From positions 124,001-188,000 of the forward strand of contig JADJYW010000004.1 in NCBI GenBank assembly GCA_016719605.1: 64,000 bases of DNA, in the 5' to 3' direction. This document shows, piece by piece, positions 53,041 through 61,090 of this stretch. The DNA comes from Lewinellaceae bacterium. GTDB lineage: Bacteria; Bacteroidota; Bacteroidia; Chitinophagales; Saprospiraceae. Under the pieces are notes generated by a model. The model saw nothing but the letters and a program-made list of their open reading frames with translations. It was not told the DNA's origin and ran no database searches. A program made the translations under genes and the position numbers. Position 1 is the stretch's first letter, and each line of letters starts with the position of its first letter.

Positions 53041-55422
53041 ATGCGAACAATCATCCTGCTTACCGCCTTCACCGTGCTCTTCCTGAGCGCTGCCTCTGCC
53101 CAGAATGCCTACTACCGGGTCAAATTCCCGGATGATTTCACTGTTTATGGCTGCGGCGCCAAGGCCGACACGATCTATCCCGTAATCGAACAGTACCCGG
53201 GCTGCGGTTTCAATGTGGGGGTTTCCGTCAAGGACATGGTCTTCAATATCACCCAGGGCGGCGGCTGCAAAAAAATTCTGCGCACGTTTACGCTGATTTA
53301 CTGGTGCGACTACGACCCCAACGGCAACGGCCCGGTGTTCATCACCAACCCGATTGACTCCGATATTGGCCCAACGCTCTTCGGTCAGCCGTCAAACAAA
53401 GGTAACCTGCAGTATACCCAGGTCATCAAGGTCGTGGATGCAGATGCCCCGGTATTTGCGAACTGTCCTGCCGGTCCGCTGGAGTTTTGCGACTTCACCG
53501 GCAACGACCCTGCCCAGTACAACAATGGCCACGTTAACCTCTGCGAAGGCCCCGTGGACCTCGGCATCAAAGTGACCGATGTGTGCTCAAAAACCGATCT
53601 GTTACTGAGCTACCGCCTGTTTCTCGATTTGGACGGCAACGGCAGTATGGAAACGTTCCTGAGCAGCAGCGCGCCCAATGCCTGGCCGATAGACAAGATG
53701 GTGGTTGGCGGCGATACGCTCATGGCAACCATCGCCTTCCCCACCGGCGTTGGGCTACCCTACGGCACGCACAAAATCGAGTGGATTGCCAATGACAAAT
53801 GCGGCAACGAGACCCTGTGCAAGTACGAATTTATCGTCAAAGATTGCAAAGCGCCCACCGTAGTGTGCATCAACGGACTCAGCATCAATATCATGCAAAC
53901 CGGTATGATCACACTTGACGACACGGATTTTATCAAACAATTTTTTGACAATTGTACGCCGGCAAGTTTGGTCAAAATTGGCATCCGCAAAGCCGGCGCG
54001 GGCACAGGTTTCCCGGCCAACAGCCACTCCGTCACGTTTGACTGCAGCGAACTGGGCAAGCAATTCGTGGAAATATGGGCCGAGGATGCCTACGGAAACG
54101 CCGACTTCTGCGAAACGTTTGTGATCGTACAGGACAACATGGGTTCCTGTGCGCCCTCCAGCAAGTTCTCTGCTAAGGTGATGACCGCCGACCAGGATCC
54201 GATCCCGGGTGTACAAGTAGCGCTTAAAAAATTCAACAATGTGCTGGCCACCTACGAGACGGATGCCGACGGTCAGTACGAGGTCGGGAGCATAACCTCC
54301 GGGTGTAATTACGAATTGACGCCCTCGTTTGCCGGCGCCTCGCCAAAAGCGGGCATCAATACCCTGGACGCCCTGCTCGTAGCTGCCCACATAGACAACA
54401 CGCTCCCGTTAGTTTCCCCGTTCAAATTACTCGCGGCGGACGTGGACAAGTCGGGCAGCCTGACTTCGAGCGATATGCAAAGCATCGTGAGCATGCTGCT
54501 GGGTGTGCAAAACGACTTCCCCGGTCAGCCGGTGTGGCAGTTTTCCCCGGCCAATTTTGTTTTCCCGAACCCTGCCCAACCTTGGGCGGCAGCCATCCCG
54601 AACGCGACACCAGCCTTCTGCCTGTCGGGCGAGATGCCTGCACCTTATGCAGACTTCATCGGCATCAAAACCGGCGACGTCAACGGATCGGCTGCATCCA
54701 ACTTCCAGGCTTCGGAATCGAGCGACCGCCAGTCGGAGGGGCAGCAGATGTTTTTCCAGGCACGAGACCATGTATTCACAGCAGGCCAGGAAGTGCGGGT
54801 AGACATCGTGACCCCGGATTTGGCCAATCTGGTGGGTTTTCAGTTTACTCTGGATTTTGACCCGGCCGTGCTGTCCCTCCAGCAAGTAGAGCCGGATTTG
54901 GTGCCTGCCGATTTCACGGCTACGCCGGGCGAGGGACACATCACGGCCAGTTGGCACTCCACGATTATGCTTGACCCGACGATTGCCGGCAAAAACATGC
55001 TTTTGCGTTCGTTCACCCTGGTTTTCCAGGCCCTGAGCAACGGCACGTTGAGCGAGGTGCTGCAAATGACCTCCTCGGTGACGCCGGCGGAAACCTACCT
55101 GCGCGACCTGCAAACCGTTGGTGCTGCGCTGCGATTTAAACTCATGCCGACCGGCCCGAAAGATCGGTTGTTGCTTCTGGCTCCCCGGCCCAACCCGGCG
55201 GTGGATCGCGTCACGGCGGCCTACTATTTGCCCGAGGCCGGCCCGACCACCATCACGCTGACCGATGCCACCGGCGCGGCGCTGCAAACCGTGCAGGCAT
55301 TCCGGGAGCGCGGCTACCACGAAACAACGCTTGATCTGGGCAGCGAAACCCGTCCTGGCGTATTGTTTTTGCGCGTGGAAGGCCCGGGCGGAGTAGAGGT
55401 GCAGCGCCTGATGAAGTTTTAG
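53041..55422 (+). CDS. T9SS-exported protein with dockerin-like and cohesin-like domains
   Basis: A 793-residue secreted protein; the signal peptide ends near LSAASAQNA. Residues ~20-365 contain Cys-rich and HYR-like repeats (VVDADAPVFANCPAGPLEFC, IVKDCKAPTVVCINGLS). At ~380-430 is a carboxypeptidase-regulatory-like beta domain (PIPGVQVALKKFNN). Residues ~440-550 resemble a dockerin pair: LAADVDKSGSLTSSDMQSIV, and later IGIKTGDVNGS, both with Ca-binding DxDxSG-type loops. Residues ~575-700 resemble a cohesin fold (FTAGQEVRVDIVTP, VGFQFTLDFDPAVLSLQQVE). The last ~80 residues are a T9SS type-A sorting domain (PRPNPAVDRVTAAYYL, RPGVLFLRVEGPG, VEVQRLMKF). A surface adhesive role is likely. Confidence 0.85.
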   Translation: MRTIILLTAFTVLFLSAASAQNAYYRVKFPDDFTVYGCGAKADTIYPVIEQYPGCGFNVGVSVKDMVFNITQGGGCKKILRTFTLIYWCDYDPNGNGPVFITNPIDSDIGPTLFGQPSNKGNLQYTQVIKVVDADAPVFANCPAGPLEFCDFTGNDPAQYNNGHVNLCEGPVDLGIKVTDVCSKTDLLLSYRLFLDLDGNGSMETFLSSSAPNAWPIDKMVVGGDTLMATIAFPTGVGLPYGTHKIEWIANDKCGNETLCKYEFIVKDCKAPTVVCINGLSINIMQTGMITLDDTDFIKQFFDNCTPASLVKIGIRKAGAGTGFPANSHSVTFDCSELGKQFVEIWAEDAYGNADFCETFVIVQDNMGSCAPSSKFSAKVMTADQDPIPGVQVALKKFNNVLATYETDADGQYEVGSITSGCNYELTPSFAGASPKAGINTLDALLVAAHIDNTLPLVSPFKLLAADVDKSGSLTSSDMQSIVSMLLGVQNDFPGQPVWQFSPANFVFPNPAQPWAAAIPNATPAFCLSGEMPAPYADFIGIKTGDVNGSAASNFQASESSDRQSEGQQMFFQARDHVFTAGQEVRVDIVTPDLANLVGFQFTLDFDPAVLSLQQVEPDLVPADFTATPGEGHITASWHSTIMLDPTIAGKNMLLRSFTLVFQALSNGTLSEVLQMTSSVTPAETYLRDLQTVGAALRFKLMPTGPKDRLLLLAPRPNPAVDRVTAAYYLPEAGPTTITLTDATGAALQTVQAFRERGYHETTLDLGSETRPGVLFLRVEGPGGVEVQRLMKF

Positions 55423-55750
55423 GAACCAGTCACGTCCCGTTTTTTTGATAAAAAAAGTCCGATCTGCACCTGGTTGCAGATCGGACTTTTTTTTGTCCAG
55501 AGGGCCCGGGCATGGGGTGTGTCCGCTATTTCAGGACAAAATTAACCCCGGCATTTTTTTGAGAACGTGTACCTTGCACGCCGTTTCCAACACACCCCTC
55601 ATGCAAGGAGTGTCGCGTGTGTGTCCGCCGGTACAATCTGCGGAATGATTTTTGCACCGCGCGACTAATCCCCCGTAATCTTACTGCAATACCGCCTTTC
55701 CTGATCCTTCGGTTGGGAGTGCCTGTATTTATTCACCATCAAATGACGCT
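55423..55750. other. Intergenic region with terminator
   Basis: About 330 bp containing the terminator at 55451-55494 and otherwise no credible gene. TACCTTG near 55571 resembles a shortened -7 box, which would give the 55751 gene a leader of about 170 nt. No repeat shared with other parts of the window was seen. Confidence 0.4.
55451..55494 (+). terminator. Terminator after the cohesin/dockerin-like gene
   Basis: Perfect stem AAGTCCGATCTGCA / TGCAGATCGGACTT with loop CCTGGT and a following T run. The flanking A tract lets it also work on the other strand. Confidence 0.88.
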
Positions 55751-56482
55751 ATGTTGAAACAAGTCCTTACACTTTGCACCGGATTGCTGCTGACCCTCGC
55801 GGCGGCTGCACAAAAAAACGAAAACCTGTTTATTCGTATGGGGATCAATACGGGTGGCTCCATGTTGTTTCACAATACCCACTTTGAAGCCACCAACCTC
55901 GTGGAGGTCTACAAATTTGTGCAGATCAGCCACAAACCCCCGGAAACATACGATTGGGAAAACTTTGAGGAGGACTATGGGCTGCGCGACAAATATGCCC
56001 AGCCGCGTTACGGCCTGAACCTCTACCTGGCGCACAAGCTGTTTCCTGTATTTGTAAACGTGGATTTTATGTCCTCGCCCTCCAGTTACCAAAAAATGGC
56101 GCTGGGTCTCACGCTCGGGCTTGGCAAGGATTTTCGGCCTTTCGACAGCGACATCTTCTTTTCTGCGCACGGGGGCTTCAAACGCGTGTTTCGGGATGCC
56201 GGCTTCGGGGCGGAGACCGTCACGTTCAGCACCAGTAAAGAGGCGCGCGACCATCTGGCCACATTTTATAGTCCATCCCGCCCATTGGGCGCACAATCGG
56301 GCAACATGCTGGCGCTCCGGGCGGGCTGCGGCCATGTCCTCGGGGCGGCCGAGCGGGCAGCCATCGGGTGTGAACTGTTCTACGAACTGGACGTGACCAA
56401 CGAGACCGTTCGGCAGGCACGCATGACGAATGCCGGAATCAATATCTATTTCCGGTTTGACCTCGGGCATACCTCGTTTTAA
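55751..56482 (+). CDS. Exported beta-rich (barrel-like) hypothetical protein
   Basis: A 243-residue protein with a signal peptide (MLKQVLTLCTGLLLTLAAAA then QKNEN). The mature part has alternating strands (LFIRMGINTGGSMLF, YGLNLYLAHKLFPVFVNVDF, MALGLTLGLGKDF, GINIYFRFDLG) and ends in F after GHTSF, like small outer-membrane barrels of Bacteroidota. No catalytic motif is visible and I do not recognise a named family. It is flanked by terminators on both sides, so it is a single-gene unit. Outer-membrane location is inferred. Confidence 0.7.
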   Translation: MLKQVLTLCTGLLLTLAAAAQKNENLFIRMGINTGGSMLFHNTHFEATNLVEVYKFVQISHKPPETYDWENFEEDYGLRDKYAQPRYGLNLYLAHKLFPVFVNVDFMSSPSSYQKMALGLTLGLGKDFRPFDSDIFFSAHGGFKRVFRDAGFGAETVTFSTSKEARDHLATFYSPSRPLGAQSGNMLALRAGCGHVLGAAERAAIGCELFYELDVTNETVRQARMTNAGINIYFRFDLGHTSF

Positions 56483-56504
56483 GGCCGGCAAACAACCGGA
56501 GCTG

Positions 56505-56549
56505 AAAACCGGCTCATGCTCTATTTCGGGCATGAGCCGGTTTTTTTTT
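56505..56549 (+). terminator. Terminator after the 55751 gene
   Basis: Stem AAAACCGGCTCATGC / GCATGAGCCGGTTTT with a short loop and a nine-T run. Confidence 0.9.
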
Positions 56550-56670
56550 GCAACATTTCCAGAATGCGGGAACCTTTGCGCCCGCTATCCGTGTTTTGGC
56601 CGCTCATCCGGTGCAATGCGTGCAGCATCCACCAAATACAAACCAGCCAAACGGCTACATTTTTAACATC

Positions 56671-57288
56671 ATGGCAAACGAACTTACACCGACCAGCCAT
56701 CAGCGCGTCTTCGAGCGAGAGTTTTTCCCGCTCATGGACGCGGTGTACTCGTTCGCGTATCGCCTGACCAACGACGCTACGCGGGCGGAGGACCTGACCC
56801 AAGAAACCTACCTGAAAGCCTGGCGATTTATTGGCCGCTATGAGCCGGACACAAACGCCAAGGCGTGGCTGTTCCGAATCTGTCGCAATGCATTCATCAA
56901 CGACTACCGCACCAAAGTGCGCGAACCGCGCAAGGTGGACTACGAAGATATCGTGGTGTATCACAACGAGGACGAGCCGGCGCATCCGACTTACTTCGGC
57001 TTGCACGAGGAAATGGGTGGTCGGCTCATTGGCGACGAGGTAACGCGGGCCATCAACGCCCTGCAACCCTACGCACGCCTGATCGTATTGCTCGATCTGG
57101 AGGACTTCACCTACGAGGAGATCGCGGCTATCGCCAACATCCCGATCGGTACCGTACGCTCGCGTTTGCACCGCGCACGCACCGTTCTGGAAACCAAACT
57201 CCGGGAGTATGCCCGACAGCAAGGCTACGCCGTGGAAGATGCAACGGAGGTATTTGCAGACAACAAAACCGATGCGCTATTGGCGTGA
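56671..57288 (+). CDS. ECF-type RNA polymerase sigma factor
   Basis: A 205-residue sigma-70 family member. Region 2 is FFPLMDAVYSFAYRLTND, then ATRAEDLTQETYLKAWRFIG and AWLFRICRNAFINDYRT. Region 4 is ALQPYARLIVLLDLEDFTYE, then EIAAIANIPIGTVRSRLHRA, an intact helix-turn-helix. This is close to the common SigW/RpoE-like group in Bacteroidota. The ATG at 56671 begins MANELTPTSHQR; the upstream frame is intergenic and holds an AACCTTTG promoter-like box near 56567. No transmembrane anti-sigma gene follows. A terminator at 57294 separates it from the next small gene. Confidence 0.93.
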   Translation: MANELTPTSHQRVFEREFFPLMDAVYSFAYRLTNDATRAEDLTQETYLKAWRFIGRYEPDTNAKAWLFRICRNAFINDYRTKVREPRKVDYEDIVVYHNEDEPAHPTYFGLHEEMGGRLIGDEVTRAINALQPYARLIVLLDLEDFTYEEIAAIANIPIGTVRSRLHRARTVLETKLREYARQQGYAVEDATEVFADNKTDALLA

Positions 57289-57293
57289 CATTT

Positions 57294-57341
57294 AAAGGGT
57301 TTGCCCGGCTAAGCATGACGCTCCGAGACAAACCCTTTTTT
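57294..57341 (+). terminator. Terminator after the second ECF sigma gene
   Basis: AAAGGGTTTG / CAAACCCTTT arms around a 27-nt loop, followed by a run of T. It starts five bases after the sigma stop codon. Confidence 0.75.
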
Positions 57342-57562
57342 CGCCGGCATCTCAACATTTTCAACCACAAATTTTTTCACCGCCCATGCTTTTCCGCATC
57401 CACACCAGCACCACCTTGCCGTACAGTTTTATAAAGCAAAACCAATCTGCGCGTAATAGTCAGACGACCGATCGGCAATCGGTACTGACCGGGCAATTGG
57501 TCTGTACAGGCATCCGTGGACAGGATCGGTGGAAGTGCATTGGCACAACATCAACTTGTAAC

Positions 57563-57808
57563 ATGAAAAATCCACGCAAATCGCCCGGCATCACGACAGG
57601 CATAGCCCTCGCCGGAAGCATTAAATTTTCCCAGGAAGAAATCGAAGACTACCCTTTCGCCATAAAACCCGATTCGGAACCACGAAAAACCATCTCACCA
57701 GACGAAGAATCCTTTCGAGCGCTATTGCGTAACAATCTGCCGGCGCATACGGCCCCTCAGGCCCTCCGGGATCGAATCAGACGATCCATCAAAAACATGC
57801 CCGACTAA
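57563..57808 (+). CDS. Small protein, possible anti-sigma-like partner (81 aa)
   Basis: An 81-residue soluble protein, MKNPRKSPGITTGIALAGSI, with an acidic middle and a helical C-terminus (FRALLRNNLPAHTAP, QALRDRIRRSIKN). The last segment resembles the end of small zinc-binding anti-sigma proteins of Bacteroidota (xAPxxLRxxI pattern), but the HxxxCxxC zinc motif is missing. It follows an ECF sigma gene by about 270 bp with a terminator in between. The ATG at 57563 is preferred over 57386, since the longer frame begins in sequence without protein character. Role uncertain; a sigma-binding or stress-related function is only a guess. Confidence 0.6.
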   Translation: MKNPRKSPGITTGIALAGSIKFSQEEIEDYPFAIKPDSEPRKTISPDEESFRALLRNNLPAHTAPQALRDRIRRSIKNMPD

Positions 57809-57853
57809 GCGCCCGCAATCGACCCACCCACCCTTTCCCTTTTTTCTTTTTTG

Positions 57854-57897
57854 ATCGCCGGAGGATTCAGCCGAATCGCTCCGGCGATTTTTGTTTT
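57854..57897 (+). terminator. Terminator before the ATP-grasp gene
   Basis: Perfect stem ATCGCCGGAG / CTCCGGCGAT with a 15-nt loop and TTTTGTTTTT behind. It ends the small-protein transcript. Confidence 0.88.
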
Positions 57898-57967
57898 TGC
57901 CCGATTTTTTTTGTGTTGGCTGTCATTTGAAAACTTTTTTCGTCTTTTGTCCCCAAACTTGATCGTT

Positions 57968-59185
57968 ATGAGCCGACCAACTACATTTCTCTGTGTATCC
58001 AGCTACTTCAAAGGCAACGACTTCCTGCGCGGCATGAAGTCCACCGGTGCCACGGTGTACCTTGTCACCTCCAAAAAACTGGAGAACAAACCCTGGGCGC
58101 GCGAAGCGCTCGATGATATTTTTTATGTGGAGCAAGGCCCCGACAACTACTGGGACATGAACAATGTGGTCTCCGGCCTGGCCTGGCTGATGCGCAACAA
58201 AAAGATTGACCGCATCGTGGCGCTCGATGATTTTGACGTAGAAAAAGCCGCCCACTTGCGCGAACACTTCCGCATCCCCGGTATGGGCGAAACTACCTAC
58301 CGGCATTTTCGAGACAAACTGGCCATGCGCATGAAAGCGCAGGAATCGGGTATCCGGGTGCCTGGATTCTCCAGCCTGTTCAACGACGACGATATCCGCC
58401 ACTTTGCCGCTACAATGCCGGCACCCTGGATCGTCAAGCCGCGCGGACAGGCTTCCGCTACGGGCATGAAAAAAGTTTATAACGCCGACGAACTCTGGGC
58501 GCATCTCGAAACCCTTGGCAGCGAGCGCCACCAGTATCTGGTGGAGCAGTTCAAACCCGGCGACGTTTATCATGTGGATGCCCTTTCCTCCAGCGGCAAG
58601 GTCATCTTTGCCCGGGCATCCCAGTACCTCGCCCCGCCCTTCGATGTAGCCCACGCAGGCGGTATTTTCCGAAGTGCCATTATGGAACAGGGCGACAAGG
58701 ATGAAAAGGCACTTCTGGATCTAAATACCAAGGTGATGGAAGCTTTTGGGATGCAGTACAGTGCCAGCCACACGGAGTTTATCAAATGCCACGAAGACGG
58801 CCAGATTTATTTTCTGGAAACCGCATCGCGGGTGGGTGGCGCGCACATTGCCGAAATGGTCGAATATGGCTGTGGCATAAATCTGTGGGCCGAATGGGCG
58901 CGCATCGAGTACGCAGAAGCGACCGGACAAGCGTACAAACTACCCAAAGCGGGCAAAGACTACGCCGGCATCGTCGTGTCGCTAACCCGGCAGGAATGGC
59001 CCGACACCAGTCAGTTCACCGATCCGGAAATCGTTTGGCGCCTGACGGATATGGGCTACCACATCGGCCTCATCGTGCGTGCACCCAAACGTGTGCGGGT
59101 GTTGGAATTGCTGGACGATTATGCTGCCCGTATCCAGCGCGATTACCATGCGAGCGCACCGGCACCAAACAAGCCCCTGGTTTGA
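57968..59185 (+). CDS. Orphan ATP-grasp domain enzyme
   Basis: A 405-residue protein of the ATP-grasp superfamily (carboxylate-amine/thiol ligases). The N-terminal Rossmann-like pre-ATP domain is TTFLCVSSYFKGNDFLRGMK. ATP-grasp features: TMPAPWIVKPRGQASATGMK (the ATP-binding Lys), QYLVEQFKPGDVYHVDALSS, and the metal-binding block ASHTEFIKCHEDGQIYFLET followed by ASRVGGAHIAEMVEYGCGIN. It looks most like stand-alone ATP-grasp ligases such as the carbamoyl-phosphate-synthase-like group; the acceptor is unknown. The ATG at 57968 begins MSRPTTFLCVSS; the frame upstream reads through a terminator and is not coding. Confidence 0.9.
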   Translation: MSRPTTFLCVSSYFKGNDFLRGMKSTGATVYLVTSKKLENKPWAREALDDIFYVEQGPDNYWDMNNVVSGLAWLMRNKKIDRIVALDDFDVEKAAHLREHFRIPGMGETTYRHFRDKLAMRMKAQESGIRVPGFSSLFNDDDIRHFAATMPAPWIVKPRGQASATGMKKVYNADELWAHLETLGSERHQYLVEQFKPGDVYHVDALSSSGKVIFARASQYLAPPFDVAHAGGIFRSAIMEQGDKDEKALLDLNTKVMEAFGMQYSASHTEFIKCHEDGQIYFLETASRVGGAHIAEMVEYGCGINLWAEWARIEYAEATGQAYKLPKAGKDYAGIVVSLTRQEWPDTSQFTDPEIVWRLTDMGYHIGLIVRAPKRVRVLELLDDYAARIQRDYHASAPAPNKPLV

Positions 59186-59271
59186 TGCCAGGTGGGCCGG
59201 ACCACATTACGGGACGAACTGTGTTTTTGTTTCGGGCATCCAGCGGGTGACTCGTAAGTCGTGTTTCCTAA

Positions 59272-59309
59272 TTCACCGCAGATCCGCGTCTTTGCGTCTC
59301 TGCGGTGAA
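59272..59309. repeat. Hairpin-forming repeat upstream of guaB
   Basis: TTCACCGCAGA / TCTGCGGTGAA arms enclose CGTCTTTGCGTC. It lies about 90 bp before guaB. Similar A/C-rich CGCAGAGACGCAAAG sequences occur as dispersed repeats in many genomes; here a single copy is seen. Confidence 0.5.
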
Positions 59310-59400
59310 AAAGTACCTATGATACACCCCGTTCGTTCCGCAAAAAATTTTTCCAAGGCGACCCGCTCAAACTTGTCGAATGGAAAAACGACCTTTGCGC

Positions 59401-60882
59401 ATGGAAACAAGCAATGCTCTGCCGAAATTCCTCGGCCTATCGCTCACCTTCGACGATGTTCTGCTCGTCCCCGCTTACAGTGAAGTCCTGCCCCGCGAGG
59501 TAGATATTTCCTCGCAGCTTACCCGCACGATCCGCCTGAATGTACCCATTGTGTCCGCTGCCATGGATACCGTGACGGACAAAAGTATGGCTATAGCCAT
59601 CGCCCGGCAGGGCGGCATCGGAATCATACACAAAAACATGTCTATCGCCGAGCAGGCGGATCAGGTACGCGCCGTCAAACGTTCGGAGGCGGGTATGATC
59701 ATTGACCCCGTCACGCTGCACCCCGACGCCCCGATGTCCGAGGCGCTGGAACTGATGCGGCGCTACAGCATCGGCGGCATACCGATCACCGACAAGCACG
59801 GTAAACTCGTCGGGATTCTGACCAACCGCGACCTGCGTTTCGAAAAGGACTACACGCGTTTGGTGCGCAACCTGATGACCAAACGCCAACTCGTCACAGC
59901 GCCGGTAGGCACCACGCTGGCCGAGGCTCGCCAAATTTTGCAACGGCATAAAATTGAAAAACTGCCCGTTGTGGACGATCACTTCCGCCTCATGGGGCTG
60001 ATCACCTACAAGGATATTATGAAGGGTGTCAACTTTCCGCATGCCTGCAAGGACTCGCTCGGCCGCCTCGTCGTGGGCGCCGCCGTAGGTGTTACCGCCG
60101 ATATGCTGGAACGGGTAGACGCGCTCGTGCGTGCCGGTGTGGATGTCGTGACCGTGGATACAGCCCACGGCCATTCCCGCGGGGTGTTGGAGGCGGTCAA
60201 GCGCCTGAAAGCCACCTACCCCGACCTGCAGGTTGTGGGCGGCAATGTGGCCACCGGCGAAGGAGCCAAGGCCCTCGTGGATGCAGGCGCCGACGGTGTA
60301 AAAGTCGGTGTCGGACCCGGCAGTATTTGCACCACCCGTATCGTGGCCGGCGTAGGTGTAGCTCAGCTATCTGCCATTTACAATGCCGCGCAGGCTATCC
60401 AAGGCTCCGGTGTACCCATCATCGGCGACGGCGGCATTCGCTACACGGGTGACATTGTGAAAGCTATAGCCGCCGGGGCCAGCGTTATTATGGCCGGCTC
60501 CCTGTTTGCCGGCGTGGAAGAAGCCCCGGGGGAAACGATCATTTTCGACGGGCGAAAATTCAAGACCTATCGCGGCATGGGCAGCCTCGGCGCGATGGGC
60601 GACGGCTCCAAAGACCGCTACTTCCAGGATGTAGAGGATGATATTCGTAAACTCGTGCCCGAGGGCATCGAGGGGCGTGTACCATTCAAAGGTTCTGTGG
60701 CCGAGGTGATGACGCAGTACATCGGCGGCCTGCGGGCGGGTATGGGCTACTGCGGCGCACCCACCATACGCGACTTGCAGGAAAAAGCCCAGTTCGTGCA
60801 GATCACCAGCGCCGGCATGACCGAGAGCCACCCGCACAACGTGGCAATTACCAAGGAGTCGCCAAACTATTCCCGGTCGTAG
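59401..60882 (+). CDS. guaB: Inosine-5'-monophosphate dehydrogenase
   Basis: A 493-residue enzyme that oxidises IMP to XMP with NAD+, the committed step to guanine nucleotides. The start METSNALPKFLGLSLTFDDV (ATG at 59401) is preferred over 59380, because GACCTTTG at 59389-59396 is a near -7 promoter box. Two CBS domains occupy about residues 95-205 (MIIDPVTLHPDAPMSEALEL, KLVGILTNRDLRFEKD, VTAPVGTTLAEARQILQRHK). The catalytic TIM barrel has VVGGNVATGEGAKALVDAGA, VGVGPGSICTTRIVAGVGVA (catalytic Cys in GSICTT), IIGDGGIRYTGDIVKAIAAG and the flap region. The length is normal. Confidence 0.97.
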   Translation: METSNALPKFLGLSLTFDDVLLVPAYSEVLPREVDISSQLTRTIRLNVPIVSAAMDTVTDKSMAIAIARQGGIGIIHKNMSIAEQADQVRAVKRSEAGMIIDPVTLHPDAPMSEALELMRRYSIGGIPITDKHGKLVGILTNRDLRFEKDYTRLVRNLMTKRQLVTAPVGTTLAEARQILQRHKIEKLPVVDDHFRLMGLITYKDIMKGVNFPHACKDSLGRLVVGAAVGVTADMLERVDALVRAGVDVVTVDTAHGHSRGVLEAVKRLKATYPDLQVVGGNVATGEGAKALVDAGADGVKVGVGPGSICTTRIVAGVGVAQLSAIYNAAQAIQGSGVPIIGDGGIRYTGDIVKAIAAGASVIMAGSLFAGVEEAPGETIIFDGRKFKTYRGMGSLGAMGDGSKDRYFQDVEDDIRKLVPEGIEGRVPFKGSVAEVMTQYIGGLRAGMGYCGAPTIRDLQEKAQFVQITSAGMTESHPHNVAITKESPNYSRS

Positions 60883-61034
60883 CAGTGGGGTATAATATCC
60901 GGATAGTCATTTAAAAATTTTACCCAACCAGGCAGCCCCTTGCACACGTCTTTCGTCATGTGTATGTCAGTTGTTTAACGCAAGTTTAATGCGCACTTGC
61001 CCGGGTTGGTAGCACAGGTTCGAGCGTAGCACGA

Positions 61035-61042
61035 TATTTTTG
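61035..61042 (+). promoter_or_regulatory. -7 promoter box (TATTTTTG) for the di-heme peroxidase gene
   Basis: Exact TAnnTTTG match, 49 bp before the ATG at 61091. Confidence 0.5.
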
Positions 61043-61090
61043 CTCCCGATTTGCTCCTGTTCAGTTCTTTTCACCAAATTTTTTTCAACC

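Noticed and set aside
52779..53135. Short arginine-rich frames inside the MITE-like copies
   Set aside because: They begin in the palindrome and differ in length among copies, so they are not conserved as protein.
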